From Methylococcaceae bacterium (GTDB taxonomy: Bacteria; Pseudomonadota; Gammaproteobacteria; Methylococcales; Methylomonadaceae): a stretch of DNA of 5,045 nucleotides. Every line of letters begins with the position of its first letter. The stretch's first letter is position 1. Shown here in pieces: positions 1 through 5,045 of this stretch. Both the position numbers and the translations under genes were made by a program. The notes beneath the pieces were generated by a model, which was not told where the DNA came from, did not search any database, and saw only the letters and a list, made by a program, of their open reading frames with translations. Location of the stretch: contig CANNLO010000360.1 of assembly GCA_947505055.1 (NCBI GenBank), positions 1-5,045 on the forward strand. Reading direction: 5' to 3'.

Positions 1-30
1 CAAATTAGTCTAGTCTAATCCAATTAAATC

Positions 31-101
31 TGTTGGTACTTATTGGTATTTATGTTGGTATTTTGTATATTAAGACAAAATCTATTAGTAATGTACCAAC
101 A
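31..101. repeat. Putative integrase arm-binding repeats
   Basis: The octamer TGTTGGTA occurs exactly at 31-38 and 53-60, with a one-mismatch copy (TATTGGTA) at 41-48 and an exact inverted copy (TACCAACA) at 94-101. The similarity of the three direct copies continues a few bases downstream as a T-rich tail. Their starts are 10 and 12 bp apart, so all lie on about the same face of the helix. Short repeats of this kind just upstream of P4-type integrase genes are typically arm-type sites bound by the N-terminal domain of the integrase. That role is inferred from position and repetition. The core crossover site and any target tRNA gene are not recognisable here and may lie left of the window. Confidence 0.6.
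43..71 (+). promoter_or_regulatory. Candidate sigma70 promoter of integrase
   Basis: TTGGTA at 43-48 (4 of 6 matches to the -35 consensus) is separated by exactly 17 bp from TATATT at 66-71 (5 of 6 matches to the -10 consensus). Transcription would start near position 78, leaving a leader of roughly 50 bases before the integrase start codon. The -35 element is itself one of the TTGGTA repeats and another repeat lies in the spacer, so integrase bound to its arm sites could block its own promoter. This is a consensus match only. Confidence 0.4.
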
Positions 102-125
102 GATCCATTAATAAAGGGGAAGACT

Positions 126-1340
126 ATGGCTCTATCTGACATCGCAATACGGAATGCTAAGGGAAAAGAAAAACCATACAAGATTTCAGATTCCGGAGGC
201 TTATTTATATTAATTGCGACTACTGGTGGGAAGCTTTGGCGTTATTCATACCGATTTGATGGTAAACAAAAAACACTATCCCTAGGCTCTTACCCTGACA
301 CAGGGCTTAAAGAAGCAAGAGAACGTCATGCTGCAGCAAGAAAGATATTGGCCGCCGGCATCGACCCTAACGAGAATCGTAAAAATGAAATAGCCACAAA
401 AAAACTAAGTACTGCAAATAGCTTTGAGTTGGTTGCTCGCGAATGGTGGCAATCACACATGAAAAATAAAGCGGAAAGCCACAAAGAGAAAGTTATAAGA
501 CGCTTTGAAATCTACCTATTCCCTTGGCTAGGTAAGAAACCTATTTCCGAAATCACCGCACCTCAATTTTTGGAAGTGATTAAACGTATTGAAAAACAAA
601 ATAAACCTGAAACTGCCCATCGCACTCTTCAGACCGCAGGGCAAGTATTTAGATATGCAGTGCAAAAAGGAATGGTAATAAGGGATGTAACTGCAGACCT
701 TAAAGGAGCAATACCGGCTACAACTACAAAGCATATGGCCGCGTTTACGGAACCGAAAGACGTAGCTGAGCTGTTACGCGCTCTTGACGGATTTAATGGC
801 ACGCTTACTGTTCAATGTGCTATTAAATTAGCGCCATTGGTATTTGTTCGCCCAGGTGAGCTAAGAATGGCAAAATGGGCTGATATTGATTTGAAATCTG
901 CCACATGGCAATACCTAGTTAGCAAAACAAAAACAAACCATATAGTTCCCTTGTCCACACAAGCGATAGCGATACTGCTAGAGCTTCATCCACTATCAGG
1001 TCACGGAGAATACGTATTCCAGGGCGGCCATTCACCACTTAAACCAATGAGCGAGTCGGCAGTTAATGCAGCTTTGAAACGTATGGGGTATGACACGAAA
1101 ACGCAGATCACAGGCCATGGCTTTAGGGCAATGGCGCGTACTATATTGCACGAACGATTAAATATTGACCCACATATCATCGAACACCAGCTTGCTCATA
1201 AAGTGCCAGATACTTTAGGAAATGCATATAATCGTACTAAATTTATTGCACAGCGCACAGCTATGATGCAGGCATGGGGCGACTATTTAGATGAGCTAAA
1301 AACTGGAGCTAAGGTGATTTCAATTGGAGTAGCTGCATAA
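126..1340 (+). CDS. int: P4-type tyrosine recombinase / integrase (DUF4102 arm domain)
   Basis: Site-specific recombinase of 404 residues that would integrate and excise the element by strand exchange through a covalent phosphotyrosine intermediate. The N-terminus (about residues 1-90, beginning MALSDIAIRNAK) is the arm-type DNA-binding domain (DUF4102) typical of P4-like island integrases. A helical core-binding domain follows at about 95-185, and the catalytic domain runs from about 205 to 385. The full active-site set is visible: Arg242 in VRPGEL, Lys267 in the beta-hairpin, His331 and Arg334 in HGFR, His358 in QLAHK and nucleophile Tyr368 in NAYNRT. Length is normal for the family, so it appears intact. 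ATG at 126 is chosen because the family N-terminus begins there and AAGGGGA lies just upstream; the frame stays open back to a TTG at 33, but that would run through the repeats. The gene reads rightward into the element, as is common for islands whose attachment site lies just upstream of int. Family assignment is very secure; the target site is unknown. Confidence 0.96.
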   Translation: MALSDIAIRNAKGKEKPYKISDSGGLFILIATTGGKLWRYSYRFDGKQKTLSLGSYPDTGLKEARERHAAARKILAAGIDPNENRKNEIATKKLSTANSFELVAREWWQSHMKNKAESHKEKVIRRFEIYLFPWLGKKPISEITAPQFLEVIKRIEKQNKPETAHRTLQTAGQVFRYAVQKGMVIRDVTADLKGAIPATTTKHMAAFTEPKDVAELLRALDGFNGTLTVQCAIKLAPLVFVRPGELRMAKWADIDLKSATWQYLVSKTKTNHIVPLSTQAIAILLELHPLSGHGEYVFQGGHSPLKPMSESAVNAALKRMGYDTKTQITGHGFRAMARTILHERLNIDPHIIEHQLAHKVPDTLGNAYNRTKFIAQRTAMMQAWGDYLDELKTGAKVISIGVAA

Positions 1341-1450
1341 CGCCTAAGGTAAAAGCTTCCAGAAAATCTCACCCAAAGAGCTGGCATATCCAGGGGTAAT
1401 TGCATTGAAGCTGTACTTAGTTCAGATAACGTTGTTAGATTGAGGGTGGC

Positions 1451-1927
1451 ATGATGGCTGAAAACAAAAACACTAATACTTTAGATCTTATAAAAAAGCA
1501 GGATGCGATAGATCTGGTTCTTAAAGAAGTAGACATTCAAAGTTATGACAGCCTACGTACAAAAAAAGATAGGGTAAAACACCGGTTTAGCGCAGCCATT
1601 AAAAAAGGTGACTTAATTTTAAGGGGTAACTCATTCGTTCGAGGGGACCTTATTGCTTGGGCGCGAGGTAAGTGGCCAACAAAGTTTTTGAATTATCTCG
1701 CTAATCTAAAACTTAATTTGCATTCAACTACACCAGCTAAAGCGTCTATGACAATGGTAGTTACACACCAAAAAATAGACCAATGCCGTGATGCATTAAA
1801 CGAAGCATTAAAGAAAATTGCCGAGCTAGAGGCTGAGAATGCTCGTCTTCGACCAGATGCAGAAAAATACCTGAAAAATTGCGCTACAAATAAAAAAAAT
1901 GCTAGGGCACGTCAAAAAACTCCTTAG
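1451..1927 (+). CDS. Hypothetical basic coiled-coil protein, possibly DNA-binding
   Basis: I do not recognise this 158-residue protein. It appears soluble, with no signal peptide or membrane segment. Residues about 15-78 form a compact, Lys/Arg-rich region ending in ILRGNSFVRGDLIAWARGKWP, which could be a small helix-turn-helix-like fold, but no family is clear. Residues about 106-136 have strong heptad character, with Leu/Ile/Ala spacing in ALNEALKKIAELEAENARL, and predict a dimerising coiled coil. The last 16 residues are very basic and likely disordered. A basic domain plus coiled coil suggests a dimeric nucleic-acid-binding or regulatory protein; this is inference. The start is ATG at 1451 or the next codon at 1454; GAGGGTGG at 1442-1449 serves either, and its distance suits 1454 slightly better. 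It sits between integrase and the AlpA-like regulator, separated from each by about 100 bp with no obvious terminator, so it may have its own promoter or share one. Confidence 0.75.
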   Translation: MMAENKNTNTLDLIKKQDAIDLVLKEVDIQSYDSLRTKKDRVKHRFSAAIKKGDLILRGNSFVRGDLIAWARGKWPTKFLNYLANLKLNLHSTTPAKASMTMVVTHQKIDQCRDALNEALKKIAELEAENARLRPDAEKYLKNCATNKKNARARQKTP

Positions 1928-1944
1928 ATGTAGAGTTTTATATT

Positions 1945-2000
1945 AAGCGTCGCTTTGATTGTTCCTCTACAGGATATTGGAAAACTATCCAATCCGGATT
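1945..2000. promoter_or_regulatory. Cluster of palindromes upstream of AlpA-like gene
   Basis: Three short dyads are packed into the 89-bp gap before the regulator gene: AAGCG-T-CGCTT at 1945-1955, ATTGGA with TCCAAT across a 6-base loop at 1976-1993, and the perfect palindrome AATCCGGATT at 1991-2000, which runs into a T tract. This arrangement could be operator sites controlling the AlpA-primase-helicase cluster. The last dyad plus T tract could instead be a weak terminator for the preceding gene, although its stem is too short to be convincing. I see no good -35/-10 pair here. Confidence 0.35.
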
Positions 2001-2016
2001 TTTTAGGGCCAATCAA

Positions 2017-2247
2017 ATGCAAGATCATATTTCAGCATTCCGTTTTCTTCGAATCACACAAATCATTGGGGATCCAAAAGCAGATCCACCAATTGAGCCA
2101 ATTCTTCCAATTTCAAAATCTAGTTGGTGGCAAGGGATCCGAGATGGCCGCTATCCCGCAGGTGTAAAGATCGGACCTCGCACTACCGCTTGGCTTTGCT
2201 CAGACATTAATGATTTATGTGCTCGCCTTGAAGAAGGGGGTAAATAA
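2017..2247 (+). CDS. AlpA-family transcriptional regulator
   Basis: A 76-residue protein of the AlpA/excisionase-like winged-helix family, which in prophages and satellites activates integrase, excision or replication genes. The signature is clear: FLRITQII at about residues 10-17, recognition region ILPISKSSWWQGIRDGRYPAGVKIGPRTTAW at about 29-59, then a C-terminal helix with CSDINDLCARLEE. The SWWxGxRxGRxPxxVKxGPRTTAW pattern places it in the AlpA subgroup that has a longer stretch (DPKADPPIEP) between the first helix and the recognition helix, instead of the short linker of classical AlpA. The start at 2017 is preceded by AGGG at 2005-2008. The reading frame is open further upstream to a stop at 1903-1905, but there is no ATG, GTG or TTG in that stretch. 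Its stop is 2 bp from the primase start, implying co-expression with the replication genes and a role as their switch, as in Gram-negative phage-inducible islands where alpA sits with int and primase. Confidence 0.9.
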   Translation: MQDHISAFRFLRITQIIGDPKADPPIEPILPISKSSWWQGIRDGRYPAGVKIGPRTTAWLCSDINDLCARLEEGGK

Positions 2248-2249
2248 TC

Positions 2250-3290
2250 ATGAGTTATCAAGACGATTACATTTACGTCCCAGACGCAGCATACCGCGCT
2301 TCGCTATCTAAAGAAGATTTAGGATTAATCGAAGGGTTAGATTTTTATGATAAGGGGGCAGAAGATTGGGAACAAGTCGGAATATCATATTCAGAATTTG
2401 CTAATCTAGTCGATACTTATGGAATAGAAAAGCAACCTAGATGGCGTGAATTTATTGACTCAGTAATCGGTGCTGGTCATACAGTGCTACCAACCAAGAG
2501 TGGCAAGCTAATTGGCGGCTACTGGCTAAAAGAGCACACCACGCGTGCAAATATAAATGTGGAAGCGGTTCATTTATTTATTTGTGATATTGATAGCACG
2601 CCTAGTCAACCACCGCCCCCCAGTCTAGATGCAATGAAAGCTAGATTTCACCTTCAAGCATCTGGTATCTTCGGTTGCAAGGTATTGGGTTATACAACAC
2701 ACAGCCATTCATTGCAGCATCCGCGTTACAGGCTCATCTTCCCATTAGCAAGAGCTGTAGCTCCAAGTGAGTATGCAGCACTTTGGCAAGGTTTTAATCA
2801 GGCTTTGGGAGGCATTCTAGACCCAGCTACCAAAGATATCTCACGCATTCACTACTTGCCTTCTTGTCCAGCGGAGCATCTCAGTATTGCCGATTGGTTT
2901 AGTGGTAACGAAGCCAGCTATTCGCCTATGGTAAACCCAGAGCCTTTGATTATTGGAGGCATTATGCTGACAGCATCTCCAAAACCACCTAAACATCTTT
3001 CTTGCGCATTACCGGAAACACCGCGAACAAAAGCAGAGTTACAAGAGAAGCTTTCTTACATCTCCGCCGATTGTTCCTACGAAAACTACAGGAGTGTTGT
3101 GTGGGGTATTTTAAGTACGGGATGGACTTGTAGTGAGATGTTGGCAAAGGATTGGTGTAAAGGCTCGCCAGATAGATTTGATGAGACTAACTTTAATAGC
3201 GTTGTTAATAGCTATAACTCAAATCGCACAAACCCAATAACGCTAGGAACCTTGACTTTCCTAGCTAGGAAAGGCGGCTGGAATGGATAG
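2250..3290 (+). CDS. AEP-superfamily primase/primase-polymerase with PriCT-2-like tail
   Basis: A 346-residue protein predicted to synthesise primers for replication of the element. The archaeo-eukaryotic primase fold is indicated by motifs in the expected order: the acidic pair Asp113 and Asp115 in FICDIDST (metal binding); YTTHSHS at 148-154, with the conserved histidines; Arg159 and Arg161 in PRYRLIFPL; then DPATKDISRIHYLPSCP at 191-207, which should supply the third acidic residue and the conserved SR-YLP motif. After a proline-rich linker near 225-260, residues about 262-344 match a PriCT-2-like primase C-terminal helical domain: ENYRSVVWGIL, LAKDWCKGSPDRFD, and TLGTLTFLARKGGW at the end. 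The ribosome-binding site AAGAAGGGGG at 2231-2240 lies inside the end of the regulator gene. The 3' end overlaps the helicase gene by 8 bp, so translation is likely coupled. In P4 alpha protein primase and helicase are fused; here they are separate. Whether it also extends DNA as a polymerase cannot be read from sequence. Confidence 0.85.
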   Translation: MSYQDDYIYVPDAAYRASLSKEDLGLIEGLDFYDKGAEDWEQVGISYSEFANLVDTYGIEKQPRWREFIDSVIGAGHTVLPTKSGKLIGGYWLKEHTTRANINVEAVHLFICDIDSTPSQPPPPSLDAMKARFHLQASGIFGCKVLGYTTHSHSLQHPRYRLIFPLARAVAPSEYAALWQGFNQALGGILDPATKDISRIHYLPSCPAEHLSIADWFSGNEASYSPMVNPEPLIIGGIMLTASPKPPKHLSCALPETPRTKAELQEKLSYISADCSYENYRSVVWGILSTGWTCSEMLAKDWCKGSPDRFDETNFNSVVNSYNSNRTNPITLGTLTFLARKGGWNG

Positions 3291-4635
3291 AAGCCTCAGC
3301 ATACCAAAACCAATAACAGCCCTAGCAACATTACAAAACATGTTTGCTCTATTAGACTTAGCAAGCGAAATTAGGGTGGTTGACTTACAACAAGTGGCCG
3401 ACGTCATGTCCGGAAAACGCAATGAGGTTAGTTTTTATAGGCGCACAGAAGGCTTAATAGTTATCAGTCGAGAGCTCGAAAATTTACCATTTCCTGTTAA
3501 GAGTACTGAAGAGTTTAAAAGCTTTCTAAATAACCCAAATACCCGCATGTTTAATTCAGTGGCATTTAGCCCGTTACCAACGCCTGCAACGACACTTAAC
3601 TACTGGGTAGACCCCTCAATAAAACCTAAACAAGGAGATTGGTTTGTCCTCCAAGAATTTTTACATACGGTCATATGCAACAACAACGTCGCATTGTTTG
3701 ATTATTTAGTTCGCTACATAGCTCATATGTTGCAACGACCTCATGAGAAGCCGGGGATTATGATTGTATTCTTATCAGGACAAGGCACAGGTAAAGGTAC
3801 TTTTTATAAACTTTTAGATCGAATCTGGGCGAGGACTACATTACAGGTCTCTGACATTAACGAAGTAATTGGGACGTTCAACGCTGCGCTCGAAAGAAAT
3901 TACGTGGTGTGCATGGATGAGGCACTTTTTGCAGGCGATAAGAAGTCGCTAGACAAACTAAAGTCACTAATAACCGAGCCAAAGTGCCGTATAGAACAGA
4001 AGCACCAACCCTCTAGGTCAATAGATTCTTACCATCGATTTTTTGCTTCCAGTAATCACGAGCACTTCGCACATGTAGATAAGGATGACCGTCGCTTCTT
4101 GTTTATTAGAGTTTCATCAGTTCATAAACAAGACCAGATTTACTTTGATGCAGTTAATGATGCTCTTGATAATGACGATGTGATCGCGGCAATGATGTAT
4201 GACTTAACCAACCTTGATCTAAAAGGTTTCAACATTAGAAAGCGGCCGTTAACAGGAGAACATCTAAATCAAAAATTACAATCTCTTCAAGGATTCGAGC
4301 GCTATTGGTATGAAGTGCTGCAGTCAGGTTTTTTTTGCGACTATAAGGAATGGAATAAGCCTATGTTTATATCTACCTCAAGCCTGATTGATAAATACAA
4401 AGACTACGACAAAAACGCGACTAGGTACCAACCAATACAACAGCAACACATTTCATCGACCCTAAAAACAATATGCCCTAGCGCAACTCCAGCAAGAAAG
4501 AAAGCGCTAAACAAACAAGATCGTGGCTATGAATTTCCTGATATTAAAATTGCCAGAAAAGAATTTGAAGTAATGCTAGGAACAAGCGTTGAATGGGAGG
4601 TGCTTGAGGGTGTTGCCAGTGTTGCCGGAGCGTAG
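3283..4635 (+). CDS. DUF5906/superfamily 3-type replicative helicase
   Basis: A 450-residue AAA+ type ATPase predicted to unwind DNA at the element's origin. The pattern of phage and satellite DUF5906 helicases is visible: residues about 105-160 contain the family entry region (YWVDPSIKPKQGDW, HTVICNNN, YIAHMLQRPHEKPG). Walker A is SGQGTGKGT at 165-173 with Lys171, Walker B is VVCMDEA with Asp212 and Glu213, motif C is RFFASSNHE with sensor Asn258, and DDRRF at 268-272 supplies the probable arginine finger. All key residues are present, so it should be active. Residues 1-100 are not assigned. Residues about 335-445 may form the winged-helix part used for origin recognition, by analogy with P4 alpha; this is inference. 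ATG 3283 lies in the end of the primase gene with only a weak ribosome-binding site, consistent with translational coupling. The final codons, encoding GVASVAGA, are made of the GTTGCC repeat that recurs downstream, so the coding end and the candidate origin overlap. Confidence 0.9.
   Translation: MDRSLSIPKPITALATLQNMFALLDLASEIRVVDLQQVADVMSGKRNEVSFYRRTEGLIVISRELENLPFPVKSTEEFKSFLNNPNTRMFNSVAFSPLPTPATTLNYWVDPSIKPKQGDWFVLQEFLHTVICNNNVALFDYLVRYIAHMLQRPHEKPGIMIVFLSGQGTGKGTFYKLLDRIWARTTLQVSDINEVIGTFNAALERNYVVCMDEALFAGDKKSLDKLKSLITEPKCRIEQKHQPSRSIDSYHRFFASSNHEHFAHVDKDDRRFLFIRVSSVHKQDQIYFDAVNDALDNDDVIAAMMYDLTNLDLKGFNIRKRPLTGEHLNQKLQSLQGFERYWYEVLQSGFFCDYKEWNKPMFISTSSLIDKYKDYDKNATRYQPIQQQHISSTLKTICPSATPARKKALNKQDRGYEFPDIKIARKEFEVMLGTSVEWEVLEGVASVAGA
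4611..4626 (+). repeat. GTTGCC pair, copy 1 (inside helicase 3' end)
   Basis: TGTTGCC at 4611-4617 and again at 4620-4626, a 9-bp step. It encodes Val-Ala-Ser-Val-Ala near the helicase C-terminus. The bases before it (GG) match copy 2. Confidence 0.8.
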
Positions 4636-4683
4636 CCAATGGTCTGGTGCCGTTTAATCCATGAGGGGTAAGGGTCTTAGGGG

Positions 4684-4699
4684 TGTTGCCACTGTTGCC
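4684..4699 (+). repeat. GTTGCC pair, copy 2
   Basis: TGTTGCC at 4684-4690 and 4693-4699, with the same 9-bp step and the same GG before it as copy 1. This copy lies 73 bp downstream of copy 1 and is non-coding. It sits at the left edge of the AT-rich segment. Confidence 0.85.
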
Positions 4700-4757
4700 A
4701 CTACTTTTATTAATTTAAGTAAAAAGAAGGGTTATAGAAAAACTTTTCGGATTCGTG

Positions 4758-4774
4758 TGGCAACTCTGGCAACT
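4758..4774 (-). repeat. GTTGCC pair, inverted copy 3
   Basis: TGGCAACTCTGGCAACT, which on the - strand reads as two AGTTGCCA units with the same 9-bp step. It closes the AT-rich segment on the right, forming an inverted arrangement with copy 2. Confidence 0.85.
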
Positions 4775-4820
4775 GACAAAACTAACTACCACCACCAGTG
4801 AATTTAGGGATTAAATATTA

Positions 4821-5045
4821 ATGACAACTGCTTATATTAAAAAACACATAGAAGAGCTTTGTGCCAACTCAGAGGAGCAATCACGGCTCATCCAATTAAA
4901 GCTTGAAGCTGAACTGGTTAAACCCGCTCAACGTATCATCCGTAAGAAGCCTTTAGCTGATCAAATAACAGAACTCGTGCAATCGACACCACCCAAATTA
5001 TTAAACCGTCCTTGGTCAATGGCCGAGCTTGTAGCTCGATTAGAG
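4821..5045 (+). CDS. Hypothetical small protein, 3' end outside window
   Basis: An open frame of 75 codons without a stop that runs off the window. It begins MTTAYIKKHIEELCANSEEQ. I do not recognise a characterised family. The first 35 residues are rich in Glu, Lys and Leu and predict helix, possibly coiled coil. A basic patch RIIRKKPL follows at 39-46. The segment NRPWSMAELVARLE at the right edge looks like the first helix of a small winged-helix or helix-turn-helix domain, which may continue beyond the window. ATG 4821 is the first start in the frame and has TAGGGA at 4805-4810 at suitable spacing. It begins 47 bp after the last origin-like repeat and shares the direction of the replication genes, so a role in element replication control or regulation is plausible, but this is context only. 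Confidence 0.75.
   Translation, partial: MTTAYIKKHIEELCANSEEQSRLIQLKLEAELVKPAQRIIRKKPLADQITELVQSTPPKLLNRPWSMAELVARLE

Larger units (their letters stand above)
4609..4774. other. Candidate replication origin with paired GTTGCC iterons
   Basis: Immediately beside the helicase and primase genes, paired GTTGCC motifs occur three times, twice on the + strand and once on the - strand. The inner direct pair and the inverted pair flank about 55 bp that is roughly 77 percent A+T (4700-4752), including TTATTAATTTAAGTAAAAAG. Repeated protein-binding sites next to an AT-rich, easily melted segment are the usual build of iteron-type origins such as that of P4. No coding frame explains the repeats in the 185-bp gap at 4636-4820. 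Activity is inferred. An alternative is an operator region controlling the gene that starts at 4821. Confidence 0.55.

Noticed and set aside
33..125. Upstream extension of the integrase to a TTG at 33
   Set aside because: The added residues do not resemble the family N-terminus, the stretch consists of the arm repeats and promoter candidate, and ATG 126 has a good ribosome-binding site.
528..734. Minus-strand open frame opposite the integrase
   Set aside because: It lies wholly within the integrase gene and its product is Cys/Phe/Ser-rich without recognisable features.
1341..1450. Terminator or promoter between integrase and the next gene
   Set aside because: Only a weak CCAG/CTGG dyad without a T tract is present, and TTGAAG at 1405 has no -10 element at proper spacing.
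1892..1899. Run of eight A near the end of the 158-residue gene as a programmed frameshift site
   Set aside because: A -1 shift enters the AlpA frame but meets a stop at 1903-1905 at once; the other shift adds only about 15 codons.
1955..2167. Open frame starting at a TTG and overlapping the AlpA-like gene
   Set aside because: It conflicts with the clear AlpA family match in another frame, has no good ribosome-binding site and shows no protein features.
4329..4336. Run of eight T in the helicase gene as a frameshift or sequencing error
   Set aside because: The frame continues normally on both sides with sensible protein sequence and a full-length product.
1..5045. CRISPR array, tRNA or rRNA gene, insertion sequence
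   Set aside because: No regularly spaced repeats with unique spacers, no tRNA or rRNA sequence recognised, and no transposase or terminal inverted repeats seen.

Overview
The window looks like the left end of an integrated mobile element in a moderately AT-rich proteobacterium. I favour a beta- or gammaproteobacterium because of the P4-type integrase and the AlpA-family regulator, but the sequence does not allow a species call. Gene order is integrase, small unknown protein, AlpA regulator, AEP primase, SF3 helicase, candidate replication origin, then a small gene cut by the window edge. Every gene is on the + strand. No structural phage, conjugation or resistance gene is visible, so phage satellite (PICI- or P4-like) and non-conjugative integrative element both remain possible.

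Layout: positions 1-125 hold direct repeats of the type bound by integrase arm domains and a promoter-like element overlapping them. The P4/DUF4102-type tyrosine integrase occupies 126-1340 and carries a complete catalytic set. It is followed by a 110-bp gap without a clear terminator and by an unrecognised 158-residue basic, coiled-coil protein (1451-1927). An 89-bp gap with several short palindromes (1945-2000) precedes a compact cluster: AlpA-like regulator (2017-2247), archaeo-eukaryotic-type primase with a PriCT-2-like tail (2250-3290) and DUF5906/SF3 helicase (3283-4635). The spacing is 2 bp between the first two and an 8-bp overlap between the last two, so they are probably translated together.

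The most interesting region is 4609-4774. It has three copies of a paired GTTGCC motif with a constant 9-bp step. Two are direct and one is inverted, and a strongly AT-rich stretch lies between the second and third. The first copy is inside the last codons of the helicase gene. This is what an iteron-type origin would look like, placed directly beside the replication genes that would use it. I infer a self-contained replication module: the helicase (or a neighbour) recognises the repeats, the AT-rich stretch melts, the helicase unwinds and the primase starts synthesis. The AlpA-like protein probably switches the module and perhaps excision on. The last gene (4821 to the edge) encodes an unrecognised small protein that begins a further, cut-off operon segment.
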